A DNA stretch of 16,177 bases from JAVEVH01 sp964430365 (GTDB lineage Bacteria > Patescibacteriota > Dojkabacteria > SC72): assembly GCA_964430365.1 (NCBI GenBank), contig CAYSEU010000013.1, positions 1 to 16,177 of the forward strand, given 5' to 3'. This document shows, one piece after another, positions 8,026 to 15,627 of the stretch; the stretch's first letter is position 1, and each line of letters opens with the position of its first letter. The notes under the pieces were generated by a model that saw only the letters and a list, made by a program, of their open reading frames with translations, did no database searches and was not told where the DNA came from. The position numbers were made by a program, and so were the translations under genes.

Positions 8026-8208
8026 CTATTTATTACTCTTTAAGTCTTTTCCATCTCCGTAGTATCCACAAAACTCACACACAAAGTGAGGTCTTTTAGT
8101 TTTACCACACTTAGGACATTTAGACATGGTTGGCGTTTTTAGAGAGTCTTGTGCTCTTCTTCTATTCTTTCTACCTTTCGATATTTTCCTTTTTGGTAAT
8201 GCTCCCAT
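8026..8208 (-). CDS. rpmF: 50S ribosomal protein L32
   Basis: The 60-residue product has the typical L32 form: a basic N-terminus (MGALPKRKISKGRKNRRRAQ) followed by a zinc ribbon with CPKC and CEFC pairs. All four zinc-binding cysteines are present, so this is the zinc-bound form. It opens the rpmF-nusB-rnc operon and has a good promoter just upstream. Confidence 0.96.
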   Translation of the reverse strand: MGALPKRKISKGRKNRRRAQDSLKTPTMSKCPKCGKTKRPHFVCEFCGYYGDGKDLKSNK

Positions 8209-8235
8209 ATTTCTTTAATCAATTTTAGACCTTGT

Positions 8236-8264
8236 ATTATATTTCAATATCACTATTCTTGCAA
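8236..8264 (-). promoter_or_regulatory. Predicted promoter of rpmF-nusB-rnc
   Basis: On the minus strand TTGCAA (8264-8259), 17 bases, then a perfect TATAAT (8241-8236). This is the best sigma-70-type promoter in the window. The -35 box begins 3 bases after the stop codon of the upstream ATPase gene. The expected start near 8229 gives a leader of about 21 bases. Confidence 0.7.
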
Positions 8265-8267
8265 CAA

Positions 8268-10985
8268 CTATACTATCCAACTTTCTTTAATATTAATTTC
8301 CTCTCCCTTTTTAATATTACCTTCAAGTAATTCCTTGGCTAGATTACCCTCTATATTATCTTGTATATATCTTTTTATTGGTCTAGCACCAAGTCCTGGT
8401 TGATTAGCTTTATTTGCTATTAATTGAGGTATGATACTACCCCATGTTAATGTAATACTCTTCTCTCTCAATCTTTGTGCTAACTCTTGGAGTAATATAT
8501 CGGATATTTTGGAAAGATTTTCTAAACTATGAGGATGGAATACCAATACCTTATCAAACCTATTTAGTAATTCTGGCTTAATAGATTGTCTAAGCTCTAT
8601 CAATGCCCTATCCTTCGCTTCCTCCCATGTTGTTTTTGAATCTTGTAAAGAGTTAAGTAGTGTTAAACTACCAATATTACTAGTACATATGATAATGCTG
8701 TGTGTAAAATCTACTACCTCTCCTAGTGTACTAGTTAATCTCCCTTCATCAAATATTTGTAGAAAAAGATCTAAAATTTGGGGATGAGCCTTCTCTATTT
8801 CATCAAACAGTACAACTGTATATGGATTACTCTTAATCCTATCTATTAATGATATTGAGGTTTGACCTAATATACTGTCTTGAGAATTACCACCTAAAAA
8901 TTTCTCTACACTGCTAATCTCTTTGTATTCAGACATGTCTACTCTAATCATGTTAGAAACATCTCCGAAGTATTCATCTGCTACTACCTTTGCTACATGA
9001 GTCTTCCCCACTCCTGTAGGACCCATAAACAGGAATGTCCCTATTGGTTTGCTAGGATTCCTAATATCGGTATGCGCCCTTTTAAGAGCTTCTACAAGAG
9101 CTTGTATGGCACTATCCTGCCCTATTACCCTAGCTCTCATACTCTCTTCTAGTTTCATTAGTTTTGTACTCTCTTGCGCATTAACACTACCAATGGATAT
9201 TCCCTTTTGGTTAGACAATACCTTAGATACATGTTCTTCTGTTAAGAGAGTTACTCCACTACTTTGTGCCCATGAGCATGCCGATTCTAGAAGCTGTACG
9301 GCACTACTTGGTAATTTTCTCTCTTTTGTATATCTTTGTGCTAACTCTACAGCACTAATTAATGCAGGAAAGGTAATATATATACCAAAGTTTCTCTCTA
9401 ATTCAGATATCTTTGTTTCTAATATCTGTAGTGCATCATCTGCTGATATCTCATTAATCTCAATATTAGTAAAAGATTGTCTTAAAGACTCACTACTGTA
9501 GAAATACTTCTTGTAATCAGAGTAATTAACAGTACCAATGATTGGAAAACTACTATTTAATATGTATGGTAGTAATATACCAGCAAGTGAATGACCACTC
9601 TCTCCTGCTTTAGCTGGTATTAATTCTTGCATCTCATCAATGAAAAGGATTACATCTCCTGCATTTTCTAACTCTTTCATAGCTTTTTCTATTAGAAGTT
9701 CAATATTCTTTTCTTTTGAAGAGTGAGCTATTAATCCATTAATATCAAATTGTAATATCTTCTTATCTCTTAACTGTTGTGGTACATCTCCCCTATTAAT
9801 CTTTTGTGCAATGCCCAACATTATACTAGACTTCCCTACACCAGGCTCTCCAATTAGTAATGCATTTTTGTTGGATATCTTACCTAATACAGATACCAAA
9901 TTCTCTATCTCATCATCATGTCCTATACCATATATATCTCTGTCTTTTAAAATATACTCATTAATATTTTTAGTAAAGTTGTTTAATATGAAGGTATATC
10001 CATATACCCATGACCTTGCTATTCCTCCCTTTTTAAAGTAAGGGACATTTGGATTAAAGTAACTAAGACTTCTTTTCTTCTCTAGCTCATATGATTGGAA
10101 TCTAACTACTTCTCTTAATATATCTATGGAGGAGTTTTGAGAGAGTAATATTTTACTTAGTACAGGAAATACATTAAAGAGAGCTAGTAGTAAGTGTTTA
10201 GGTTGTATTTCTAAAGAGGATGTTAAAAGAGATTCATTTAGAGCATATATTATGAAGCTCCTAATGGTAGTAGATTGATACTCTGGTAATGTATCTTGTG
10301 TTACATCATTCTTTGCTAATATATCGTTATCAATCCCTATATTAGCTCTTCTAAATATCTCTTGTATTTCGGGATATCTCACTAACTCTTCTAAGACCCT
10401 AGCAGTATTAATACTGTCATTTCTAGTATGTCTACATATTAAGTCTAAGGTTAATTCGTTTACGAAATTGATAGCTTCTAAGTGTGCATATCTGCCAAAT
10501 TTAAAACCACTATTTCTAATCTCTTCTAAATCATTTATGGGTATCTTTTCGGCTTTAGGTAATCTGACAGGATGGCTTTTGTCTTTGTAGTAATCGTGCC
10601 AGAGTATAAATACTGAAAAGATTGATAGGCCAAAGAGAAGGTCTGATATATTACTATCTAAGAAATCCTTTAATATCTCAATAGAATCAAATACCCCTAT
10701 CTGTCTTAAGAGATATCCAAAGGCAATTAGTAAACCAGGTATCAGTAATACATTAGCTAGAAGTCTTACTGTATCGTAATATTTAGTATATTTAGAGAAA
10801 TTAGCTAATACATTAGATATTTGAGGAGTGGATATTGTAAAGAACTGGTCTCTTGTAATCAAGAAAAGAGCATCAGATTCCTTAGTAAGTATGGGTAATG
10901 TTTTATCTATTAACCCAAAGGTATTACTATCCTTTGAATGATACCCTATTACTGTTCTATTTTGCCAACCGTAATCTATAGCCAT
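8268..10985 (-). CDS. Membrane-anchored Hsp100/Clp-type double AAA+ ATPase
   Basis: The 905-residue protein has two likely membrane helices (about 75-93 and 113-130), a divergent Clp-N-like helical region (about 150-300), and two AAA+ modules. D1 has Walker A GEPGVGKSS (379-387) and Walker B VILFIDE (445-451). D2 has Walker A GPTGVGKT (655-662), Walker B VVLFDE (724-729), an arginine finger in LLNRF (Arg809) and sensor-2 GARPIKR (Arg868). D1 lacks the usual KYRGEFEER pore loop (SSKEKNIEL instead) and the RRF arginine fingers (LRQSF instead). D2 keeps an aromatic in its pore loop (KFLGG). I see no ClpP-binding VGF-type loop and no ClpB middle coiled coil. It probably unfolds or remodels membrane proteins. 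A membrane protein gene ends 3 bases upstream, so the two are co-transcribed. Confidence 0.85.
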   Translation of the reverse strand: MAIDYGWQNRTVIGYHSKDSNTFGLIDKTLPILTKESDALFLITRDQFFTISTPQISNVLANFSKYTKYYDTVRLLANVLLIPGLLIAFGYLLRQIGVFDSIEILKDFLDSNISDLLFGLSIFSVFILWHDYYKDKSHPVRLPKAEKIPINDLEEIRNSGFKFGRYAHLEAINFVNELTLDLICRHTRNDSINTARVLEELVRYPEIQEIFRRANIGIDNDILAKNDVTQDTLPEYQSTTIRSFIIYALNESLLTSSLEIQPKHLLLALFNVFPVLSKILLSQNSSIDILREVVRFQSYELEKKRSLSYFNPNVPYFKKGGIARSWVYGYTFILNNFTKNINEYILKDRDIYGIGHDDEIENLVSVLGKISNKNALLIGEPGVGKSSIMLGIAQKINRGDVPQQLRDKKILQFDINGLIAHSSKEKNIELLIEKAMKELENAGDVILFIDEMQELIPAKAGESGHSLAGILLPYILNSSFPIIGTVNYSDYKKYFYSSESLRQSFTNIEINEISADDALQILETKISELERNFGIYITFPALISAVELAQRYTKERKLPSSAVQLLESACSWAQSSGVTLLTEEHVSKVLSNQKGISIGSVNAQESTKLMKLEESMRARVIGQDSAIQALVEALKRAHTDIRNPSKPIGTFLFMGPTGVGKTHVAKVVADEYFGDVSNMIRVDMSEYKEISSVEKFLGGNSQDSILGQTSISLIDRIKSNPYTVVLFDEIEKAHPQILDLFLQIFDEGRLTSTLGEVVDFTHSIIICTSNIGSLTLLNSLQDSKTTWEEAKDRALIELRQSIKPELLNRFDKVLVFHPHSLENLSKISDILLQELAQRLREKSITLTWGSIIPQLIANKANQPGLGARPIKRYIQDNIEGNLAKELLEGNIKKGEEINIKESWIV

Positions 10986-10988
10986 ATA

Positions 10989-11393
10989 TTAAAGTGTTAA
11001 GATTGATCTAAGAATGAAAAAGAGGGATGCTGGGGGTAGTAATAACCAAACAAATATTAGGAGTAAGTAGAATATACAAAGTATTAAATATGTAATTATC
11101 CCTATTGGTAAATATATTCCCTTTATTAATATACCAAATACATATCCTATGAATGTATAGTCTCTATGCCAAGGTGTAAAGAAATTCCGTAGGAGTATGG
11201 ATATACTCATATTATCATCAACAAGAGTAGCGACTCTTACTAACATTCTTAAATGCCAGAGAGTCATTCTAATATACCACCAAGTAAGGAATTCTTTTAT
11301 CGAATATATCGCAATACTTAAGGTGCTATCAACTTTACTTTCATTGAGAATTTGTTGTCCTCCACTACTTGTTAATATATTTTTTTGTGTCAT
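10989..11393 (-). CDS. Small membrane protein paired with the Clp-type ATPase
   Basis: The 134-residue protein has a polar N-terminus, an amphipathic Trp/Arg-rich stretch (FLTWWYIRMTLWHLRMLVR, 35-53), the segment ILLRNFFTPWHRDYTFIGY (66-84), then about 40 very hydrophobic residues (81-121), probably two membrane helices. I know no named family for it. It lies directly upstream of the ATPase gene with a 3-base gap and shares its promoter, so an adaptor or membrane partner role is a reasonable inference. It has no catalytic motif. Confidence 0.75.
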   Translation of the reverse strand: MTQKNILTSSGGQQILNESKVDSTLSIAIYSIKEFLTWWYIRMTLWHLRMLVRVATLVDDNMSISILLRNFFTPWHRDYTFIGYVFGILIKGIYLPIGIITYLILCIFYLLLIFVWLLLPPASLFFILRSILTL

Positions 11394-11416
11394 ATCTTAG
11401 GCAGTAATTCACACTA

Positions 11417-11445
11417 AGTTTATTGTAAATCCAATATTTTTTCAA
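11417..11445 (-). promoter_or_regulatory. Predicted promoter of the membrane protein-ATPase operon
   Basis: On the minus strand TTGAAA (11445-11440), 17 bases, TAAACT (11422-11417). The expected start near 11410 gives a leader of about 17 bases. The -35 box occupies nearly the same bases as the divergent dus -35 box. Confidence 0.5.
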
Positions 11446-11467
11446 GATTACGAAGGTATGGTAGAAT
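11439..11467 (+). promoter_or_regulatory. Predicted promoter of dus
   Basis: TTTTCA (11439-11444), 17 bases, TAGAAT (11462-11467). The expected start near 11474 falls at the annotated ATG (11475). Either the mRNA is leaderless or translation starts at the ATG at 11493 with a leader of about 18 bases. Confidence 0.45.
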
Positions 11468-11474
11468 CCAGAGT

Positions 11475-12425
11475 ATGAATATATATACAAAGATGAAAAA
11501 ACCGATACTTTCACTAGCCCCTATGGAGGATGTAACAGACAGTGTATTTAGGCAAGTAGTTAGTACTGTAGCTCGACCTACTCTTTTTTATACAGAGTTT
11601 GTAAATGTAGAGGGTTTAAATTCAAAAGGAAAAGAAAGAGTGATACATAGGTTGGAGTATGAGAAAAGTGAGAAACCCATTGTAGTCCAGTTATGGGGTA
11701 TTACACCTGAGAATTTCTTTAAAGGAGCTAAGTTAGTAAAAAAATTAGGGTTTGATGGAGTGGATATAAATATGGGATGTTCTGTTAAAAAGGTAGTACA
11801 AAAAAATGCAGGTAGTGGTTTAATACAAGAGGACAGAGCAAAGGTAAAGGCGATTATTAATGCTGTAAGAGAGGGTAGTAAGGGATTACCAATATCTGTT
11901 AAAACGAGATTAGGATGGGATGAGTATGATATGGATTGGATTAAGTTTTTACTTGAGCAAGATTTAGATGTACTCACCATACATGGTAGAACTGCTAGAG
12001 GGAGAGGAGTAATAAATGCTAATTGGGAGAAGATATTAGAGTGTGTAAATATGAGAGATGATATGAAGAAGGATACCTTAATATTTGGTAATGGAGATAT
12101 ACAATCGTTAAAACAGGCAAAAGAGTATTACAAAAGATACAAAGTAGATGGAGTAATGATTGGTAGGGCAGCTATTACTAATCCATGGATATTCTCGGGT
12201 AAAGAAAATATTACACAAGAGGAGAGGTATATTCTTTTTAAAAAGCATTTAGAACTTTTTGATTTAGTATGGGGAGATACTAAGAATTTCTCTCAATTAA
12301 AGAAATTCTTTAGAGCATATATATATGGTTTTGATGGGGCAAATGAAATTAGACAATCCTTTATGGAGTGTAATAGTGTGAAAGAAACTATAGATTTACT
12401 AAAAAGCCTCTCTCCCAACCGTTAG
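11475..12425 (+). CDS. dus: tRNA-dihydrouridine synthase (Dus family)
   Basis: Dus enzymes use FMN and NADPH to reduce uridines in the tRNA D-loop. The 316-residue product has the N-terminal SLAPMEDVTD flavin motif, VQLWGITPENF, the active-site segment VDINMGCSVKKVV with catalytic Cys102, SVKTRLGWDE and LTIHGRTARG, then FGNGDI and VMIGRAAITNPWIF for phosphate binding. The residue after the catalytic Cys is Ser instead of the usual Pro. The start is either ATG 11475 or ATG 11493 (MKKPILSLAPMEDV, closer to family N-termini). The gene is a single transcription unit, divergent from the ATPase operon and convergent with the kinase operon. Which D-loop position it modifies cannot be told from sequence. 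Confidence 0.95.
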   Translation: MNIYTKMKKPILSLAPMEDVTDSVFRQVVSTVARPTLFYTEFVNVEGLNSKGKERVIHRLEYEKSEKPIVVQLWGITPENFFKGAKLVKKLGFDGVDINMGCSVKKVVQKNAGSGLIQEDRAKVKAIINAVREGSKGLPISVKTRLGWDEYDMDWIKFLLEQDLDVLTIHGRTARGRGVINANWEKILECVNMRDDMKKDTLIFGNGDIQSLKQAKEYYKRYKVDGVMIGRAAITNPWIFSGKENITQEERYILFKKHLELFDLVWGDTKNFSQLKKFFRAYIYGFDGANEIRQSFMECNSVKETIDLLKSLSPNR

Positions 12426-12439
12426 GAAGTGAAGAGAGG
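12401..12439 (-). terminator. Intrinsic terminator, minus strand, inside the dus 3' end
   Basis: On the minus strand CCTCTCTTC (12439-12431) pairs with the complement at 12415-12407, giving a 9-pair stem with one G-U and a 15-base loop. CTTTTT (12406-12401) follows. It would stop leftward transcripts from the kinase operon. It overlaps the last codons and stop of dus. On the plus strand there is no T-run. Confidence 0.5.
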
Positions 12440-12504
12440 GACCTTAGGTCTAGGATAGAGGACTTGCACCTCATTAAAAAGGGTCCTATCCCCTTTGTAT
12501 CCTA
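12440..12504. other. Hairpin-rich structured element between convergent genes
   Basis: The sequence holds GACC-TTA-GGTC (12440-12450). Directly after it comes a three-way-junction fold: a 7-bp closing stem TAGGATA/TATCCTA (12451-12457 with 12498-12504), hairpin GAGG-loop-CCTC (12458-12472) and hairpin AAAGGG-loop-CCCTTT (12478-12496). Both inner hairpins have 7-base loops. The fold is possible on either strand. An alternative pairing of GGATAG with CTATCC would disrupt it. I recognise no known RNA family. Confidence 0.4.
12476..12496 (-). terminator. Candidate terminator of the kinase operon
   Basis: On the minus strand AAAGGG-GATAGGA-CCCTTT is followed by two more T, so the T-run of five is partly in the stem. 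It lies about 45 bases after the kinase stop. It is weak and may work together with the hairpin at 12401-12439. Confidence 0.4.
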
Positions 12505-12541
12505 CATAATTAGTTTATATGAATTTCCAAAAATATTCTAC

Positions 12542-14773
12542 TTATTCCCCTTTCTTAAGATTTAATCTAGTAAACATATCTTTACTATCAGTATCATTAC
12601 TCTGATTTTGATTTGTGTATTTAGGTAAAGATATTGAGAATGTACTACCCTTTCCTACTTCACTTTGTACATCTACTCTACCACCCATTTTTTTGGTTAA
12701 CCCAAATGTTACATACAATCCTAATCCTGTGCCTCCCGGTCTTACGATATTAAAACTGTCTCCATTGTTTGATGGTATATATGTTTTAGTTCTATAGAAT
12801 TTTTTACCTAATTTAGCAATATCACTCTTTTCTATACCTCTTCCTGTATCTTTAATCATTACCTTGATATATTTACCCTCCTCTTTTGTATCTACTGTTA
12901 CACTACCCTTTTGAGTATATCTTACCGCATTACTAATTAAATTATTAAATATCTCGGATACTCTAGCATGATCTGCAAATATGAAATGAGTATTTTCCTT
13001 AATATTATTTATTAACTTAATACCTTTCTCTTTTGCTAAAGCTTCCTCTGCATGTAATGCCATATCTATTTCTTTAAATATATCTACTTTCTCAGGATTT
13101 ATCTCTACCTTATCTCCTGCTAACTTAGCACTAGTTAGTAATGTATTAATTAATTTTATTTCTGTTTCTACAGCGTCTTTAATTCTAGTTATATATTTAA
13201 GAAAGCTTTCTTTATCAGTGGGTAATTTCTCTGTAAATTGATGAAGAAAATCTACATTGAGTTTAATTACAGTAGCAGGTGTTCTTAATTCATGTCCCAT
13301 TATATCTATCATATCGTTTTCTTTTCTACGGGCCTCTTCTAATTCCTTTACCTTAAGTTTAAGTTCTTTAGTTTGTATATCTACCTTATTTTGTAACACC
13401 TTATTAAAATCTTCTACTTCTTGGTGTAAAAAGGCTCTTGCTAATGATATAGAAATAACTTGAGAAAGATTAAGTAAAAACTCTTTATCATATTGGCTAT
13501 ATATTGAGTCTATTTCTCTTTTACCAATAAGGAGTAAGGCAATTTGTTCTCCTTTATCTTTTAGTGATATTAATATCCTAATATTTTGACTTTGCATATT
13601 TCGCTTAACTATTTCCAAGAGTTTTTTCTTTCTAGAATCTGTTTCACTCTTTATTAAGCTATCCAATGTTTGATTATCAAGTATTTCTGTATCTATATGT
13701 GCCCATATTTTTTTAAAGGGATTTTCATTCTTAATATCTTTAGTTAAAAGCAATTTTGATTTTGAGGGTCTTAATGTCCTATTAATTATTGATGAGAATT
13801 CCTTTGAGATATCTTCTACAGTTAAGAGCCTTGATACCTTTTTATTAAAATCCTCAATTATTTCATATGGGTCATATCCTGGATTAATAAATTGTACTCG
13901 TACTTGTTTTTTAAGAAAATCAATTACCCAATTAAATAAATGTACAAACAGAAAGGAAGCTGCAGAGAAGAATATAACTCTGTACAAACGGTTATTATCA
14001 AAAATATCTGAAGTTATGGCGACCTCTATACCCCAAAAGACTAGTATGGCAATAGTCATTAATACAAGGTAGTAAAAGGTTCTACCTAAGAGAATTTTAA
14101 CGTTTAAAAATTGGTATCTAACTATTAAATATACTACTGAAAGATTTAGAATAGAGAGTCCAAAGATACCATATCTTTGGAAGGTAAAGATTCCGAATTG
14201 GGGCAGAATTAGGTTTGTAAAGCCTCCTAATAATAGGGCGAAGAAAGTTCCAAAGAGAAAAATTCTAATTTGAGATTTAAAATCCCTATCAGAATTTTTA
14301 TAACTTCTTATAGCTATTACAAAAGAAAGTATAACGTCTGAAAGAAGTTTTAAAGCGTAGATATAAAACCAGTTTCCAAAGATAGTTTCTCTCTCTCCAT
14401 CAACTAGTGCAATCTCTTTTAAGATAATGTGATCAGTAAAGAGAGTAAGATATGCTATGCATAAAGAGATGAATATGTATAGGAATTCTTTCTTCCCAAT
14501 CTTGAAGGATTTATCAGTAAATACTTTTATAAAGAAATAGTATGATACAGTAGCTATATTTATAGCTACAAAGTTACTTTTCCCAATTGTAAGTAAGAGA
14601 GGTTCGAATTGAGGTGAGTAGTACAGGAGGAGTGTTAGTAACCAAGTAAGAGTACCAAAACTAAGTAATGAGTATGATATTTTTAGTTTCCTTGAATCTC
14701 CATAAACTAATACCAATAGAATGGAAGATATCAATATAAAAAGATTAGCGAATACGATTAAATTATCATACAT
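12542..14773 (-). CDS. Multi-pass membrane sensor histidine kinase with GAF-like domain
   Basis: The 743-residue protein begins with seven to nine membrane helices (about 5-290), similar in layout to 7TM-type histidine kinase sensor regions. A GAF-like domain (about 300-450) and a coiled coil (455-490) follow. The kinase core has the H-box IMGHELRTP (phospho-acceptor His494), N-box NLISNAVRYT (Asn611 and Asn615), G1 DTGRGI (642-647) and G2 GGTGLGLY (680-687). All catalytic motifs are intact. A polar tail of about 25 residues ends the protein. No response regulator gene is in the window, so its partner is elsewhere. It starts 5 bases after the decarboxylase-like gene, which ties it to that operon; the signal sensed is unknown. 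Confidence 0.92.
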   Translation of the reverse strand: MYDNLIVFANLFILISSILLVLVYGDSRKLKISYSLLSFGTLTWLLTLLLYYSPQFEPLLLTIGKSNFVAINIATVSYYFFIKVFTDKSFKIGKKEFLYIFISLCIAYLTLFTDHIILKEIALVDGERETIFGNWFYIYALKLLSDVILSFVIAIRSYKNSDRDFKSQIRIFLFGTFFALLLGGFTNLILPQFGIFTFQRYGIFGLSILNLSVVYLIVRYQFLNVKILLGRTFYYLVLMTIAILVFWGIEVAITSDIFDNNRLYRVIFFSAASFLFVHLFNWVIDFLKKQVRVQFINPGYDPYEIIEDFNKKVSRLLTVEDISKEFSSIINRTLRPSKSKLLLTKDIKNENPFKKIWAHIDTEILDNQTLDSLIKSETDSRKKKLLEIVKRNMQSQNIRILISLKDKGEQIALLLIGKREIDSIYSQYDKEFLLNLSQVISISLARAFLHQEVEDFNKVLQNKVDIQTKELKLKVKELEEARRKENDMIDIMGHELRTPATVIKLNVDFLHQFTEKLPTDKESFLKYITRIKDAVETEIKLINTLLTSAKLAGDKVEINPEKVDIFKEIDMALHAEEALAKEKGIKLINNIKENTHFIFADHARVSEIFNNLISNAVRYTQKGSVTVDTKEEGKYIKVMIKDTGRGIEKSDIAKLGKKFYRTKTYIPSNNGDSFNIVRPGGTGLGLYVTFGLTKKMGGRVDVQSEVGKGSTFSISLPKYTNQNQSNDTDSKDMFTRLNLKKGE

Positions 14774-14778
14774 TTGAG

Positions 14779-15627
14779 TTATGATTCTCTAATATTATTG
14801 CTCCAATCTTTTAATTCTGTACTAAATAATATATTAAAATCTCTCTGGCCTTCTCTGTTCAAAGGTCTCGCGTTTTGAGCAAGTGTAAAGTATGGAGCAG
14901 CTACTAATGCACATGCTGTTTGTCCCTTAGAGATCTTTTTAGATTTAAAAACAATCATTGTTTCTTTGAATTTAACACCTTGGTTTTTACCTATTTGTAT
15001 TATACTTTCTGCTAATTTGATAATAATTTCCTTCTTATTTGGTTCACCTCTTTGTATTTTACAAACACCTACATCTTCCATCAGAAGGCAGGCATTTTTC
15101 TTTCTATCTTCAGGTATTCCAATTGCAATAGCAGAGTATATTGTTCCGGGTCTATTTACCTTAATATTCTTTGAGGCGAAAGGAACGTGAGAACCTGGCA
15201 TTAAATTGAAATTTTTTTGATTAACAGTTCCAAAGAGTAACTTTAATGAATCTACGAGGAAATTACCATTGTAAATATCAATAGTTTCATCTTCAAATGA
15301 GACCTGCTCTACACCTATATCAGTAAATCTCTCTCTATTTTCTATGTTACTTGCTATATCATACCCCCATATTAGACCTTGTGGACCACAAAATGAGGAC
15401 ACTATAGACATATTTAATTGCCCAAGGTATGGGCCATCTACTTCTGCTAAATCAAATGCATTTATTTCGTCTAAAAGATTTGAGCCTTTATGGGAGAATT
15501 TTGATTCTGATATTCCTATACCTATTGATACTCCTAGTATGTATCCTTTATCTTGGTTACTGTCTCCAGCGTATCCATTACAAAAATTGTCATACGGACT
15601 TATATATTTTTTTGTTTCGTCACTCAT
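14779..15627 (-). CDS. hdcA: Pyruvoyl-dependent histidine decarboxylase-like proenzyme
   Basis: The 282-residue product matches the pyruvoyl histidine decarboxylase family (Lactobacillus 30a type, about 310 residues) along its length. Shared landmarks, compared from memory, are ISPY near the start, the block AFDLAEVDGPYLGQLNMS (57-74), the self-cleavage site VSSFCG (Ser77-Ser78), IWGYDIA, MPGSHVPFA, YSAIAIGI, MEDVGV with the likely catalytic Glu184, and APYFTLAQNARP. By homology, cleavage at Ser77-Ser78 would give a 77-residue beta chain and a 205-residue alpha chain capped by the pyruvoyl group made from Ser78. Asp59 matches substrate-binding Asp63 of the Lactobacillus enzyme, while Tyr62 is replaced by Phe58. 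The protein has no signal peptide. Its start overlaps the upstream stop (TAATG). Histidine is the most likely substrate, but another amino acid is possible. Confidence 0.88.
   Translation of the reverse strand: MSDETKKYISPYDNFCNGYAGDSNQDKGYILGVSIGIGISESKFSHKGSNLLDEINAFDLAEVDGPYLGQLNMSIVSSFCGPQGLIWGYDIASNIENRERFTDIGVEQVSFEDETIDIYNGNFLVDSLKLLFGTVNQKNFNLMPGSHVPFASKNIKVNRPGTIYSAIAIGIPEDRKKNACLLMEDVGVCKIQRGEPNKKEIIIKLAESIIQIGKNQGVKFKETMIVFKSKKISKGQTACALVAAPYFTLAQNARPLNREGQRDFNILFSTELKDWSNNIRES

Noticed and set aside
9049..9501. A 150-residue plus-strand reading frame inside the ATPase gene
   Set aside because: It lies wholly antisense to conserved AAA+ coding sequence and resembles no protein; it is a shadow frame.
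8268..10985. Assignment as ClpB or as a ClpP-partner ClpC
   Set aside because: There is no ClpB middle coiled coil and no VGF-type ClpP loop, and the membrane helices fit neither.
12450..12504. Possible tRNA gene on the minus strand (T-loop-like TGCAAGT, 7-bp acceptor-like stem)
   Set aside because: The element is only about 54 bases, has no D-arm, no T before the would-be anticodon, no CCA, and position 55 of the T-loop is G. It is not a standard tRNA.
14779..15627. Pyruvoyl-dependent arginine decarboxylase as the family
   Set aside because: Those proteins are much shorter, and the AFDLAE, GQLNMS and APYFTLA blocks match the histidine decarboxylase type better.
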